Source: Thauera phenolivorans (lineage in GTDB: Bacteria; Pseudomonadota; Gammaproteobacteria; Burkholderiales; Rhodocyclaceae). Taken from it: 64,000 nucleotides of DNA. The notes beneath the pieces were generated by a model that was given only the letters and a program-made list of their open reading frames with translations, searched no databases and was not told the origin of the DNA. Each line of letters begins with the position of its first letter. The stretch's first letter is position 1. Made by a program: the position numbers and the translations under genes. This document shows, in pieces, positions 46,818 through 59,724 of this stretch. The stretch is from assembly GCF_001696715.1 (NCBI RefSeq), contig NZ_MBFM01000002.1, forward strand, positions 421,321 through 485,320, written 5' to 3'.

Positions 46818-47256
46818 GTGTTCCTCTCGAGCGTTCGGCGCATCGTCCGATGCGGAATGCCTGCTTCCATGAATTCCTTGCCTTCCTCGACGAAGCCGTG
46901 CCGCCGGTAGAAGTCCAGCGCATGAGTCTGCGCGTTGAGCAGCGCGTGATCCATGCCGCGCGCGGCGGCCTCGGCCACCAGCGCCTCGAGCACCGCACCG
47001 CCCAGGCCACGGCCACGCCACGACGCCGCCACCGCCATGCGGCCGATGTGGCCGTCGGGCAGCAGCCGACCGGTAGCGAGCGCCTCGCCGGCGGCGGTTT
47101 CCGCGAGCGCGTGCTTAGACACCGCATCGAATTCGTCCCGCTCGAGTTCGACCGGCACGCCCTGCTCGACGACGAAGACCTGCAGCCGCAGCGGCATCGC
47201 CTTCGGCTCGGCCTCGGCCCAGTCGAGGACGCGGATGGAGATGTTAGGCCCTGCCG

Positions 47257-47260
<4 letters not shown>
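46814..47260 (-). CDS. GNAT-family N-acetyltransferase (ElaA/YjcF-like)
   Basis: 148 residues. The GNAT core has IGRMAVAASWRGRGLGGAVLEALVAEAAARG, with the RGxG acetyl-CoA pyrophosphate loop, then HALLNAQTHALDFYRRHGFVEEG, and ends MEAGIPHRTMRR. The IPH(R/I)xM ending is typical of the YjcF/ElaA-type acetyltransferases. It overlaps the YkuD-type gene by 4 nt and the NYN gene by 4 nt. Acceptor unknown. Confidence 0.88.
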
Positions 47261-50156
<2,896 letters not shown>

Positions 50157-50282
50157 TCATCACAGGCTGAATTCCAGGCCCGATTTTCAGCCGCATCCGT
50201 TGGAAAACGCCCTTACAATTCCGACGCGCGACGGCATGGACAAGGCCGCCCGCCCATTTCCAGAACAACCAGGAATGCCCCG

Positions 50283-51668
50283 ATGCAGATGCTCAACGAC
50301 TTCTTCAACACGCTCAACGGCATCGTCTGGGGAATCCCAATGATCGTCCTTATCCTCGGCACCGGCCTCTTCCTGCAGGTCCGTCTCGGCTTCATGCCGA
50401 TCCGCCGCATCCTCTACGGCTTTCGCATGATCGCGCGCAGCCGCACCCGCGATCCGCGCGCCGAAGGCGAGATCTCGCCCTTCGCCGCGCTGATGACCGC
50501 GCTGTCGGCCACGGTCGGCACCGGCAACATCGCCGGCGTCGCCACCGCGATCGCGGTCGGCGGCCCCGGAGCGCTGTTCTGGATGTGGATGACCGCGCTC
50601 GTCGGCATGGCGACCAAGTACGGCGAGGTGGTGCTCGCGGTGACCTACCGCGAGGTCGACGCCAAGGGCGAGCACGTCGGCGGGCCGATGTACGCGATCA
50701 GGAACGGGCTCGGCCGCAACTGGCGCTGGCTCGCCGCCTCGTTCGCGCTCTTCGGCGGCCTCGCCGGCTTCGGCATCGGCAACATGGTCCAGTCCAACAG
50801 CATCTCGAGCGCGATGCACACCGCCTTCGGCCTGCCCACCTGGGTCAGCGGCCTGGTGCTCGCGACGCTCACCGGCACGGTGATCCTCGGCGGCATCCGC
50901 CGCATCGGCCGGGTCGCCGAGCTGATGGTGCCGGCCATGTGCGTGGCCTACATCCTCTGCGTCGGCGTCGTGCTGTTCGTCTTCTCCGAACGCATCCCGG
51001 CCGCGCTCGATCTGATCTTCACGCAGGCCTTCCAACCCACCGCCGCCGGCGGCGGCTTCCTCGGCGCCACCGTGATGATGGCGGTTCGCATGGGGGTGGC
51101 GCGCGGCATCTTCTCCAACGAGGCCGGCCTGGGCACCGCCGGCATCGCGCAGGCGGCGGGCACCACCCGCGACCCGGTGTTCTCCGGCCTCATCGGCATG
51201 ATGGGCACCTTCATCGACACCATCATCGTGTGCACGATGACCGGCCTCGCGATCGTCGTCAGCGGCGTGTGGGATTCGGGCGCCTCGGGCGCGGTGCTGA
51301 GCTCGGCGAGCTTCGAGGCGGCGATGCCGGGCGTCGGCCGCTACCTGCTGGCGATCGCGCTCGCGGTGTTTGCCTTCACCACCATCCTCGGCTGGGCCTA
51401 CTTCGGCGAGAAGTGCTGGGAATACCTGCTCGGCACCCGCTGCGAAAAGCCGTTCCGCATCCTGTGGACGCTTGCGATCCTGCCCGGGGCGGTGCTGAGC
51501 CTCGACTTCGCGTGGTTGGTCGCCGACACGCTGAACGCGCTGATGGCGATTCCCAACCTGATCTCGCTCATCCTGCTCAGCCCGGTCATCGTCGCCATGA
51601 CCCGGGCCTATTTCGCCAAGCCCGAGGCCGAGCGCCTGGCGCCGCAAACGCAGACCCGGACGCGCTGA
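50283..51668 (+). CDS. Sodium:alanine symporter (AGCS) family transporter
   Basis: 461 residues, about 10-12 membrane helices. The AGCS signatures FAALMTALSATVGTGNIAGVATAIAVGGPGALFWMW and FSNEAGLGTAGIAQAAGTT are clear, as in AlsT and DagA. It imports alanine or glycine with sodium. ATG at 50283 gives MQMLNDFFNTLNGIVW. Transcribed alone, divergent from the EamA gene. Confidence 0.94.
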   Translation: MQMLNDFFNTLNGIVWGIPMIVLILGTGLFLQVRLGFMPIRRILYGFRMIARSRTRDPRAEGEISPFAALMTALSATVGTGNIAGVATAIAVGGPGALFWMWMTALVGMATKYGEVVLAVTYREVDAKGEHVGGPMYAIRNGLGRNWRWLAASFALFGGLAGFGIGNMVQSNSISSAMHTAFGLPTWVSGLVLATLTGTVILGGIRRIGRVAELMVPAMCVAYILCVGVVLFVFSERIPAALDLIFTQAFQPTAAGGGFLGATVMMAVRMGVARGIFSNEAGLGTAGIAQAAGTTRDPVFSGLIGMMGTFIDTIIVCTMTGLAIVVSGVWDSGASGAVLSSASFEAAMPGVGRYLLAIALAVFAFTTILGWAYFGEKCWEYLLGTRCEKPFRILWTLAILPGAVLSLDFAWLVADTLNALMAIPNLISLILLSPVIVAMTRAYFAKPEAERLAPQTQTRTR

Positions 51669-51689
51669 GCGCCCGGGGCCGGCGCGGCC

Positions 51690-52874
51690 TCAGGGCTTCG
51701 CCGGCGGGCAGGTATCGAGGAAGTCACCCGGCGCCGGCAGCGGCGTCTGCGGCGGCGCCATGTCGCCGGGCTGCAACTGCTCGGTGAAGCCCTGCAGCGA
51801 GCCCATCGGCCGGCAGTCGCGGCGCGCCACCGGCTCGCTCGTCATGTAGGCGACGATCATCTTCGTCAGCGCGGTGAGGGCGTCGCGATGAGTCCGCTCC
51901 TGGGCGTGCGAAGCGTCTGCGCCGAAGCCGAGCATCGCGGTGCGGATGTCGTTGCCCGCCTCCACCGCCGCCGCGGCGTCGGTGCGGTAGTACTTGAAGA
52001 CATCGCGCCGCAGGGGAATGTCGTGCGTCTTCGCGAGCGCGATCAGCTTGTGCGTCAGGTGGTAGTCGAAGGGGCCCGACATGTCCTGCATGCACACGGT
52101 CGCCGAATGCTCCGAGGTGTTCTGCCCGGGCGCGGCGATCGCGATGTCCAGGCTCACCAGCTCGGCCACCTCGCCGTGCAGGGCGGCCGAGGCGCCCGAG
52201 CCGACCTCCTCGGTCAGCGTCAGCAGCGGATGGACGTCGACCGGCAGCACCAGACCATGGTCGCGCACCGCCTTGCACGCGGTCAGCAGCGCCGCCACCG
52301 CCGCCTTGTCGTCCAGGTAGCGCGAGTTGATGTAGCCGCCGGGCTGAATCTCGGGCTGGGGATCGACCGCGATCCAGTCGCCGACGTTGATCCCTGCCGC
52401 CGCCAGCCCGGCCCGATCGTGCACCGGCGCGTCCACCCGCACCTCGACGTAGTCCCAGCCCACTGGCTGACTGTCGACCTCGTCGCCGAAGGCATGGCCC
52501 GACGCTTTCAGTGGCAGGCAGGTGCCGCGCAGCCGGCCTTCATCGGTGAAGATCGTCAGGCGTGCGCCCTCGGCGAAACGCGCCGACCAGTGACCGATCG
52601 GCACGATCGCCAGACGGCCGTTGTCCTTGAGGGCGCGCACCATCGCGCCGAGCGTATCGAGGTGGGCGACGATCGCGCGTGCCGGCCTCTCCTCGCGTCC
52701 GGCCAGGGTGGCGCGGATCGCGCCGCGACGCGTCAGCACATAGGGGATCTCGAGCGCCTCGAAACGCCCGGCGGCATAGCGCACCGCCGCGTCGGTGAGG
52801 CCGACCGGGCTGGGAATCGCCAGCAGCTGGAGCAGCACCTCCTCGAGATAGGCATGGTCGATGTCGGGAATCAT
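51690..52874 (-). CDS. M42-family peptidase, NAGGN-associated type
   Basis: 394 residues. Metal ligands are in IVAHLDTLGAMV (His-x-Asp), YINSRYLDDKAAVAALLTA (bridging Asp), LTEEVGSGAS (catalytic Glu, metal Glu) and FGADASHAQERTH. The opening DHAYLEEVLLQLLAIPSPVGLTD and RRGAIRATLAG resemble the M42 peptidase accompanying the N-acetylglutaminylglutamine amide osmolyte cluster in pseudomonads. None of that cluster's biosynthetic genes is in the window. Start at 52874, MIPDIDHAYLEE, is preceded by GAGGACAGAGCGA. Confidence 0.82.
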   Translation of the reverse strand: MIPDIDHAYLEEVLLQLLAIPSPVGLTDAAVRYAAGRFEALEIPYVLTRRGAIRATLAGREERPARAIVAHLDTLGAMVRALKDNGRLAIVPIGHWSARFAEGARLTIFTDEGRLRGTCLPLKASGHAFGDEVDSQPVGWDYVEVRVDAPVHDRAGLAAAGINVGDWIAVDPQPEIQPGGYINSRYLDDKAAVAALLTACKAVRDHGLVLPVDVHPLLTLTEEVGSGASAALHGEVAELVSLDIAIAAPGQNTSEHSATVCMQDMSGPFDYHLTHKLIALAKTHDIPLRRDVFKYYRTDAAAAVEAGNDIRTAMLGFGADASHAQERTHRDALTALTKMIVAYMTSEPVARRDCRPMGSLQGFTEQLQPGDMAPPQTPLPAPGDFLDTCPPAKP

Positions 52875-52964
52875 TCGCTCTGTCCTCTGTAGTTGGCCTG
52901 ACTGTCCGAAGGACGTGGGGGCGGAAACGTTCCGCATTGCGGCGATTTTCCCGCCCGCCGCGGC

Positions 52965-53927
52965 TCAGCCCCCCGCGTGCGGCGCGCGCGCGCCGAGCCG
53001 TTCGCGCAGCGCGTAGGCCGCCAGCGCCACCGTCTGCGCCGACTCCGGAAAGACCTTGGCCAGGGTCAGGAAGCCATGGATCACGCCCGGCACCTCGCGG
53101 TACTCCACCTCGCCGCCCTCTTCACGCACCCGCTGGGCGAAGGCGGCACAGTCGTCGACCAGCGGATCGAACTCCGCGCTCACCAGCAGCATCGGCGGCA
53201 GGCCTGCAAGCGAGGCGGCGCGCATCGGCGAGGCGCGCCAGTCTTCGGTTTCGCCCGCCGGCAGGTAGCGCTCGAAGAACCATTGCAGGGTCTCGCGATC
53301 GAGGAAGTAGCCATCGTCGAAGCGCCGGCGCGAGGGCCGCTCGCTGAGGATCTCGGTGCTCGGATACACGAGCAGCAGGAAGCGCGGCTGCGCACCACCC
53401 GCGTCGCGCAACGCGAGTGCGCTGACGATGGCGAGGTTGCCGCCCGCGCTGTCGCCCCCGAGCGCAATCCGCGCCGGGTCGATGCCGAGCAGCTCGGCGT
53501 TGTCGAGCGTCCATTCGAAGGCGAAGCGGGCATCCTGCACCGCCGCCGGAAAGGGATGCTCGGGGGCGAGGCGGTAATCCACCGACAGCACCGCACAATG
53601 CGAGGCGTTCGCGAGCCGGCGGCACAGCCCGTCATAGCTGGCGACGTCGCCCACGCACCAGCCGCCGCCGTGGAAGTAGATGAGCAGCGGCAGCGCCACG
53701 TCGGCGTGCGTGTCGAACGGGCGGTACAGGCGTGCGAGCAGCGCGCCGCCGCCGCGGGCCATGGGCACCTCGGTGACCGCTGCTACCGCGGGCTTTTCGC
53801 CGCCGAAGGCGAACTGGAGCTTCTCGAAGGAATGGCGTGCCTGAGCGAGCGGGATTTCGTGAAACCTGGGCGCACCGACACGGTAGACCATGTCGAGCAG
53901 GGAGCGGGTCTCGGGGGTGAGTGGCAT
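52965..53927 (-). CDS. Alpha/beta hydrolase, HSL-family esterase/lipase
   Basis: 320 residues. Oxyanion-hole motif YFHGGGWCVGD, nucleophile elbow GGDSAGGNLA, and the acid and His in SAEFDPLVDD and GVIHGFLTLAK, all in the hormone-sensitive lipase order. Expected to cleave short- to medium-chain esters in the cytoplasm. It is 90 bp upstream of the M42 gene on the same strand and divergent from ppk2. Physiological substrate unknown. Confidence 0.9.
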   Translation of the reverse strand: MPLTPETRSLLDMVYRVGAPRFHEIPLAQARHSFEKLQFAFGGEKPAVAAVTEVPMARGGGALLARLYRPFDTHADVALPLLIYFHGGGWCVGDVASYDGLCRRLANASHCAVLSVDYRLAPEHPFPAAVQDARFAFEWTLDNAELLGIDPARIALGGDSAGGNLAIVSALALRDAGGAQPRFLLLVYPSTEILSERPSRRRFDDGYFLDRETLQWFFERYLPAGETEDWRASPMRAASLAGLPPMLLVSAEFDPLVDDCAAFAQRVREEGGEVEYREVPGVIHGFLTLAKVFPESAQTVALAAYALRERLGARAPHAGG

Positions 53928-54086
53928 GGGCAGACAGGGCGGGGGGCCCGGCAGGAATTGTCCAAAAGCGGAATTCTACCGGGACCACCTGCCTCCCATT
54001 GCGCTGCACGGCGATAAAATGACCGCATCCGAAGCGGCATGCGCCTGCGCCGCAGCCACCCTCACCCCTTCGCCGGAGACCCGGAA

Positions 54087-55292
54087 ATGAGCATGATCGA
54101 CAAGGACAGCGCTGCAGAAACCGGCGACCCTGCCGGCACTGAAGAGGCCGGCTCGAAGCGCGCATCGCGCAAGTCGCCCCGCCCGCGCGGGCCCCGTCCG
54201 CGCAAGGCGAGCGCGGGCGACACCGCCCCGGCCCTCAGCGCACAGGGCATCGAGCACTTCGAGGTGGAGCAGGCGACCACCGCCGCCGAGGACGCGAAGG
54301 CGATCGCCCTCGCCGACATCATGCAGACCGCACTGAGCGGCAACATCCGTTCCGCAACCGAAGCGCTCGGCGCGATCATGGAAGGCGCCTCGGCGGACGA
54401 GGTCGAGTTGCTGCGCAAGGCCCTGCTCCGGCGCGAAACGCGGCCCGCGCGCGGTGAGCGCCACCCCGACGAGGAGCTCGCCCTCGACTGGCGCGAAGGC
54501 GGGTATCCGTACCGCAACCTGATGTCGCGCAAGAACTACGAGAAGCAGAAGTATCGCCTGCAGGTCGAGCTGCTCAAGCTGCAGGCCTGGGTCAAGGAGA
54601 GCGGCCAGCGCGTGGTGATCCTGTTCGAGGGCCGCGACGCCGCCGGCAAGGGCGGCACGATCAAGCGTTTCATGGAGCATCTCAACCCGCGCGGCGCGCA
54701 CGTGGTGGCGCTGGAGAAGCCGTCGGAAGTCGAACGCGGCCAGTGGTACTTCCAGCGCTACATCCAGCACCTGCCGAGCACCGGCGAGATCGTGCTGTTC
54801 GACCGCTCCTGGTACAACCGCGCCGGGGTGGAGCGCGTGATGGGCTTCTGCAGCCCGGACGAGTACAACGAGTTCATGCGCCAGGTGCCGGAGTTCGAGC
54901 GCAATCTGGTGCGCAGCGGCATCCACCTGATCAAGTTCTGGTTCTCTGTCAGCCGCGACGAACAGCGCCGCCGATTCAAGGAGCGCGAGGCACACCCGCT
55001 CAAGCAGTGGAAGCTGTCGCCGATCGACCTCGCATCGCTCGACAAATGGGACGACTACACGAAGGCGAAGGAAGCGATGTTCTTCTACACCGACACCGCC
55101 GACTCGCCCTGGACCGTGGTGAAGTCGGACTGCAAGAAGCGCGCGCGGCTGAACGCGATGCGCTACGTGCTGCACAAGCTGCCCTACGCCAACAAGGACC
55201 TCGACCGCATCGGCCCGCTCGACCCCCTGCTGGTCGGTCGCGCCAACGTGGTGTACGAGCGCGGCGAGAAGGACTCGCTGCCGATCCTGTGA
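54087..55292 (+). CDS. ppk2: Polyphosphate kinase 2
   Basis: 401 residues: a ~140-residue N-terminal extension, basic and disordered (KRASRKSPRPRGPRPRK) then a helical acidic part, followed by the PPK2 domain. Walker A is FEGRDAAGKGGTIKRF, Walker B region LFDRSWYNRAGVERVMGFC, and the lid RRRFKEREAHPLKQWKLSP. It transfers phosphate between polyphosphate and nucleotides. The RDAAGKGGTIKR wording belongs to the class I-type enzymes acting on nucleoside diphosphates. The ATG at 54087 is listed because earlier codons lack homology; a weak GGA lies 5 nt upstream. Confidence 0.93.
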   Translation: MSMIDKDSAAETGDPAGTEEAGSKRASRKSPRPRGPRPRKASAGDTAPALSAQGIEHFEVEQATTAAEDAKAIALADIMQTALSGNIRSATEALGAIMEGASADEVELLRKALLRRETRPARGERHPDEELALDWREGGYPYRNLMSRKNYEKQKYRLQVELLKLQAWVKESGQRVVILFEGRDAAGKGGTIKRFMEHLNPRGAHVVALEKPSEVERGQWYFQRYIQHLPSTGEIVLFDRSWYNRAGVERVMGFCSPDEYNEFMRQVPEFERNLVRSGIHLIKFWFSVSRDEQRRRFKEREAHPLKQWKLSPIDLASLDKWDDYTKAKEAMFFYTDTADSPWTVVKSDCKKRARLNAMRYVLHKLPYANKDLDRIGPLDPLLVGRANVVYERGEKDSLPIL

Positions 55293-55381
55293 GCGCCGCG
55301 CCCGCTTTCAGCGTCGTTTCAGGCTCGACTCCGCATAGTGGCACCGTCCGCTTCCGGACGCTTTCCAGAAGGAGCCAAGCC

Positions 55382-55714
55382 ATGAAGACCCCGCGCAAGA
55401 TCGCCACCGCCATCATCGCCACCGCGCTCGCCACCGGCATCGGTGCCGCCGCCCTGCTCTCCACCCCCGCGCTCGCCAGCGACAACCGCGTCGGCGAGGT
55501 CCGCCAGTTGCGCGAGCAGGGCAAGATCCTGCCGATGGAGGACATCCTGGTCCGCAGCCGCGACGCGCAGCCCGGCCAGGTGCTCGAAGTCGAACTCGAT
55601 CGCGAGGGCGACCGCTACGTCTACGAGGTGAAGATCCTCGACGACGCCGACCGGGTGCACAAGCTCGAGCTCGACGCCGCCAGTGGCGAAGTGCTCCAGC
55701 GCAAGCAGCGCTGA
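55382..55714 (+). CDS. Periplasmic PepSY-domain protein
   Basis: 110 residues. A signal peptide ([27 protein letters not shown], cleavage after ALA) precedes a single PepSY domain ending [24 protein letters not shown]. Proteins of this type often sit upstream of a two-component system and are proposed to modulate the sensor. The ATG at 55382 follows AGAAGGAG. It lies 4 bp before the response-regulator gene. Confidence 0.88.
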   Translation: MKTPRKIATAIIATALATGIGAAALLSTPALASDNRVGEVRQLREQGKILPMEDILVRSRDAQPGQVLEVELDREGDRYVYEVKILDDADRVHKLELDAASGEVLQRKQR

Positions 55715-55718
55715 AGCC

Positions 55719-56384
55719 ATGCGCCTGCTGATCGTCGAGGACGACGCAACGCTGGGCGAGCGCCTGCGTGCCCGCCTGCTGCGCGAAGGCTACGCGGTCG
55801 ACCTCGCCGCCGACGGCATCGACGGCGGCCATCTCGGCGCCACCGAGCCCTACGACGCGGTGGTCCTCGACCTCGGCCTGCCCGGCAAGCCCGGCCTGGC
55901 CGTGCTGCGTGAATGGCGCGCCGCCGGCAACGAGGTGCCGGTGCTGATCCTCACCGCGCGCGACGGCTGGGCCGAGCGCGTCGAGGGCCTGCAGGCGGGC
56001 GCCGACGACTACCTCGGCAAACCCTTCCACGAGGAGGAACTGCTCGCCCGCCTGCAGGCCCTGTTGCGGCGCGCGGCCCCGGTGCGCGCGCTGGAGATGC
56101 GCGCCGGCGAATGGCGGCTGGACGAGGCCCGCCAGTGCCTGGTCGCCGACGACGGCCACGAGCAGACTCTGACCGCGACCGAGTTCCGCCTGTTGCGCTA
56201 CCTCATGCGCCACCCCGACGAGGTGCTGTCGAAGACCCGCCTCAGCGAGCATGTGTACGACTACGACGCCGAGCGCGAGAGCAACGTGATCGAGGTCTAC
56301 GTTCGCCGCCTGCGCAGCCTGCTCGGCGCCGAGCGCATCGAGACCCGCCGCGGCCAGGGCTATGTCTTCCGCAGCCGGTCCTGA
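55719..56384 (+). CDS. OmpR-family response regulator
   Basis: 221 residues. Receiver domain with acidic pocket Glu7/Asp8, phosphorylated Asp51 (VVLDLGLPG), Thr79 and Lys101 (LGKPF), then a C-terminal winged helix ([48 protein letters not shown]). It resembles the PhoP/QseB/TctD branch. The gene overlaps the histidine kinase start by 23 nt. Its targets are unknown. Confidence 0.95.
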   Translation: MRLLIVEDDATLGERLRARLLREGYAVDLAADGIDGGHLGATEPYDAVVLDLGLPGKPGLAVLREWRAAGNEVPVLILTARDGWAERVEGLQAGADDYLGKPFHEEELLARLQALLRRAAPVRALEMRAGEWRLDEARQCLVADDGHEQTLTATEFRLLRYLMRHPDEVLSKTRLSEHVYDYDAERESNVIEVYVRRLRSLLGAERIETRRGQGYVFRSRS

Positions 56385-57762
56385 GGCGGGCCGCACGCCG
56401 GCACGGCGCCGCGCCGGCTCGCTGCGCAACCGCCTCTCGCTCGCGCTCGCGCTGGTGCTGCTCGCCGCCGGCGGTCTGCTCGCGTTCGCGCTGCAGGAGT
56501 TCCCGCGCCGCCTGGTCGAGGACTACATGCTGTCCCGCCTCGAACACGACGCCGACCACCTCTACGCCCGCGTGCTCGAGGCCGCCGACGGCCCGCCCGG
56601 GGCGCTCGCCGCGGCGGCAGACCAGGCGGTGGGCGCGCCCTATCGCCTGCCGCTGTCGGGCCACTACTTCATCGTCCAACGCGGCGCGGAGCGGATCCTC
56701 TCGCGCTCCCTGTGGGACGAGGAGCTCGCATTGCCGCCGGCCGCCGAGGGCGCACAAATCCTGCGCATGGGCGGACCCGCGGGCCAGAAGCTGCTCGTGT
56801 ACACGAAACGCTTCGCGCCGCCCGGCGAGGGCATCGCGATCACCGTCACCGACGACCTCGGCAGGCTCGACGACGCGATCGACCGCTTTCGCGAGCGCAT
56901 GGCGATCGGTCTCGCACTCGCACTCGGCCTGCTGCTGCTGCTCCAGCGCCGGCTGCTGGTGCACGGACTCGCCCCGCTCGGCGCGGCGGCCGAGGCCTGC
57001 CGCCGGCTCGAACGCGGCGAGCGCCTGGTGCTCGACACCGAGGCGCCGGCCGAGGTGCGGCCGATGCTCGAAGCCCTCGATCGCCTGTCCCGCCATCAGG
57101 TGCAGCGTCTCGGTCGCATCCGTCACGCCGCCGGCAATCTCTCGCATGCGCTGAAGACGCCGCTTGCCGTGCTCGGACAGGCCACCGACGAGCTCGCCGC
57201 ACGCGGCGAGGGCGAGCTGGCCGGGCGCATGCGTGTCGAACTGGCCACGATGCGTGCGACGATCGAGCGAGAGCTGCGCCGCGCCCGCCTCGCCGGCGGC
57301 GACCCGAGCGGCGAGGGCTTCGAAGCGCGCACTCAGCTCACCGCGCTCTCAGATGCGATCCGACGCCTGCATCGTGAGCGCACGCTGCAGATCGAGCTGG
57401 CGGTGCCGGCGCGCCGCTTTCCCCTGGACCGCGAGGACATGCTGGAACTCTTCGGCAACCTGCTCGACAACGCCTGCAAGTGGGCACGGCAGCGCGTCAT
57501 CCTGACCCTCGCGGACCCCGGCGCCACGGCCGAGTCGCTCGAAGCGAGCGTCGAGGACGACGGCCCGGGCGCGGACGCGGCGGTGCTCGAGCGGCTCGGC
57601 ACCGCCGGCCTGCGCAGCGACGAGGGCCGCCCCGGACACGGCCTCGGACTGGCGATCGTCGCCGACATCGTCGCCCAGTACGGCGGCAGCGCGCACTACG
57701 GGCGCTCCGAAGCGCTCGGCGGCCTGCGGGTGGATGTCCGCCTGCCGCTGCCGCCGCACTAG
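56362..57762 (+). CDS. Sensor histidine kinase
   Basis: 466 residues. Two membrane helices (about 22-44 and 178-198) bracket a ~130-residue periplasmic sensor domain. A HAMP-like linker leads to the dimerisation helix with His in [21 protein letters not shown]. The ATPase domain has the N box [11 protein letters not shown]1 EDDGPGAD and G2 GHGLGLAIV. The short periplasmic part and PepSY partner suggest an envelope signal as in PhoQ-like kinases. It overlaps the response-regulator gene and terminates without an obvious hairpin. Confidence 0.94.
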   Translation: MSSAAGPEAGRTPARRRAGSLRNRLSLALALVLLAAGGLLAFALQEFPRRLVEDYMLSRLEHDADHLYARVLEAADGPPGALAAAADQAVGAPYRLPLSGHYFIVQRGAERILSRSLWDEELALPPAAEGAQILRMGGPAGQKLLVYTKRFAPPGEGIAITVTDDLGRLDDAIDRFRERMAIGLALALGLLLLLQRRLLVHGLAPLGAAAEACRRLERGERLVLDTEAPAEVRPMLEALDRLSRHQVQRLGRIRHAAGNLSHALKTPLAVLGQATDELAARGEGELAGRMRVELATMRATIERELRRARLAGGDPSGEGFEARTQLTALSDAIRRLHRERTLQIELAVPARRFPLDREDMLELFGNLLDNACKWARQRVILTLADPGATAESLEASVEDDGPGADAAVLERLGTAGLRSDEGRPGHGLGLAIVADIVAQYGGSAHYGRSEALGGLRVDVRLPLPPH

Positions 57763-57793
57763 CGCCAGGGTCCGGACCCCAGGTTTCGTCCCC

Positions 57794-58630
57794 TCAGGCG
57801 GGGTCGAGCGCTTCGCGGTTGGACGCGGCTGCGGCGGAAACCGGATCCTCACCCCGCGCCCGTGCCGCCGCATCGAGAAACTCGCGCAGGATCGGCCCGC
57901 TGTCGAGCAGGCCGGAGGTGTCTCGATGGAATTCGGGGTGCCACTGGCAGCCGAACATGTAGCTCGGCCCCCGCCAGCGGATCGCCTCCACCACGCGGTC
58001 GCCGCAGGAGAGCGCCTCCACTTCCAGCTCGCCCCCGAGTTCGCGCACCGCCTGGTGGTGGATGCTGCTGACCCGTGCCTTCGCCATCTCGGGATAGAGG
58101 GCCGCCAGCCCGCTGCCGGGCACGAAGTCGATCTCGTGCCCCAGACTGTCATAGAGCGAATCGTCACGGTGGATCGCAGCCCCCGGCACGAGTTCGTCGA
58201 TGTCCTGCCACAGCGTGCCACCGCATGCCACGTTGATCAGCTGTGCGCCGCGGCAGATCCCGAGCACCGGCTTGCCCTGACGCGCGAACTCCCACAGCAG
58301 CTCGATTTCGTAGAGGTCGCGGATCCGGTCTCCGCCCCACTGCGGCCGCAGCGGGGCATCTCCGTAGGAGGCGGGGCTGACATCGGCGCCGCCCTGCAGC
58401 ACCAGGCCGTCGAGCGCGGCGACGTAGTCGCGCACCGAGATCTGCGCAGGGCGCACGCCGAGATGCTCCCCGATGGTGGGCACCATGAACACCAGGCCGC
58501 CACGCGACATGATCCAGTGCGCCATCGACTGCTCGAGATATTGCAGAGTCTTGCCGGGAAAGCCGAGTTCGGCCGGCGGCGCGTGCATCAGGCGCGCGGT
58601 GAGTCCGATGCGAAGCGGGGCGCGGCTCAT
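57794..58630 (-). CDS. Class I glutamine amidotransferase-like hydrolase (PuuD/gamma-Glu-GABA hydrolase family)
   Basis: 278 residues of the peptidase C26 family. The nucleophile is in GICRGAQLINVACGGTLWQD, with an acid-base pair in FGCQWHPEFH; LVLQGGADVSPASYG and SIHHQAVRELG are family signatures. E. coli PuuD cleaves gamma-glutamyl-GABA in putrescine catabolism; no other puu genes are here, so the substrate is uncertain. ATG 58630 has GGGAGGGCAGGACG upstream. Confidence 0.9.
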   Translation of the reverse strand: MSRAPLRIGLTARLMHAPPAELGFPGKTLQYLEQSMAHWIMSRGGLVFMVPTIGEHLGVRPAQISVRDYVAALDGLVLQGGADVSPASYGDAPLRPQWGGDRIRDLYEIELLWEFARQGKPVLGICRGAQLINVACGGTLWQDIDELVPGAAIHRDDSLYDSLGHEIDFVPGSGLAALYPEMAKARVSSIHHQAVRELGGELEVEALSCGDRVVEAIRWRGPSYMFGCQWHPEFHRDTSGLLDSGPILREFLDAAARARGEDPVSAAAASNREALDPA

Positions 58631-59057
58631 CGTCCTGCCCTCCCGCTCATGCGTGCGGTGGGGTGGCGGTCCGGACGGGCCAGGGAGGGGCGGAATGGTG
58701 CGGGCACTTGAACGGTTCTCGGGAGCGAAGCAATGCGGGTTCGGCGGTGGCGCGTGGTCTCCATCCGCCGCAGAGCTCGCGGCGGCGGACATCCACGCGC
58801 GTATTTTGCCGGACTATCGCTTCCTCGCGCAGCGCTTCGAGGGCTGCAAGCGGCAAGGATTGCGTCGCAAGGTGTAAGCGGATCGCGCCGGCGCGACAGC
58901 AGCTTCCAGGCCGGCTACGCGCCGAGCATGACACCGGGTCACGAACGGCCCAGTCGGATTGCATGCGCGGCGCCCCACACAGGCCCGAATCCTGGGGTGC
59001 CGCAGAACCGTCGATGCCGGCCACGGTCGAAAGCAGCATCCCAACGGAGAACTCCGC
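58631..59057. other. 427-bp intergenic stretch
   Basis: Divergent control region between the PuuD-type and peroxidase genes. Short plus-strand frames cross it without coding character. A GC-rich interrupted palindrome lies around 58880-58900. I see no tRNA, confident promoter or REP-type unit. Confidence 0.5.
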
Positions 59058-59630
59058 ATGCCTTCCCTCGCCCGCCTCACCGCGCCGCTCTCGGCGCTGA
59101 TGTTCGCCAGCCTCGCGATCGCCGCCGAACCGGCACCGCCGGCCCCCTCCCCTACCGCCGCGGTGCCGATGTTCGACCACGAACTGCGTCGCCTGCACTC
59201 GGATGAAGTCGTCAGGCTCGCGCCACGCTATGCGGGTCATCCGGTGCTCGTGGTCAATACCGCCAGTCATTGCGGCTACACCGGCCAGTTCAAGGGACTG
59301 GAGGCCCTGCACCAGCGCTACAAGGACAAGGGGTTGAAGGTCGCCGGCTTTTCGTCCGACGACTTCAAGCAGGAGGCCGACGACGAAGCGAAGGCAGCGG
59401 AAGTCTGCTTCCTGAACTACGGCGTCACCTTCGACATGTACGCGCCGATCCACGTGCGCGGTCCGCGAGCCCATCCGCTGTTCCGCGAACTCGCACGGCA
59501 GTCGGCCGAGCCGCGGTGGAACTTCCACAAGTACGTGGTGGACCGCGACGGCCGCGTCGTCGCTGCCTTCCCGAGCCGGGTCGAACCCGACGCACCGGAA
59601 CTGCGCGAGGCCATCGAGAAGGCGCTCTAG
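59058..59630 (+). CDS. Exported glutathione-peroxidase-like protein
   Basis: 190 residues with a signal peptide (MPSLARLTAPLSALMFASLAIA, cleavage near AIAA-E). The thioredoxin-fold core has VNTASHCGYTGQFKGLEALHQRYKDKGLKVAGF, a GPx active-site loop with Cys at the peroxidatic position, and WNFHKYVVDRDG near the C-terminus. Unlike typical GPx it has ASHCGYTGQF instead of ASKCGFTPQY, so it belongs to a divergent exported branch. Start at 59058 follows ACGGAGAA. Probably a periplasmic thiol peroxidase. Confidence 0.87.
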   Translation: MPSLARLTAPLSALMFASLAIAAEPAPPAPSPTAAVPMFDHELRRLHSDEVVRLAPRYAGHPVLVVNTASHCGYTGQFKGLEALHQRYKDKGLKVAGFSSDDFKQEADDEAKAAEVCFLNYGVTFDMYAPIHVRGPRAHPLFRELARQSAEPRWNFHKYVVDRDGRVVAAFPSRVEPDAPELREAIEKAL

Positions 59631-59724
59631 CCGCTGCGGAGCGTATGTCGGGCGAAGTTACAGGCCGCGGCCCGCGACCTCCGCGGGACACCTCAAGCGC
59701 CTGTTATCATTGACCTGCGGAATC

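Noticed and set aside
50187-51647. 486-codon minus-strand frame opposite the AGCS symporter
   Set aside because: His/Asp/Arg/Glu-rich composition typical of the complement of a membrane protein.
58473-58877. Plus-strand frame ending in the 58.6-59.0 kb gap
   Set aside because: Most of it is antisense to the PuuD-like gene and the tail has no ribosome binding site or homology.
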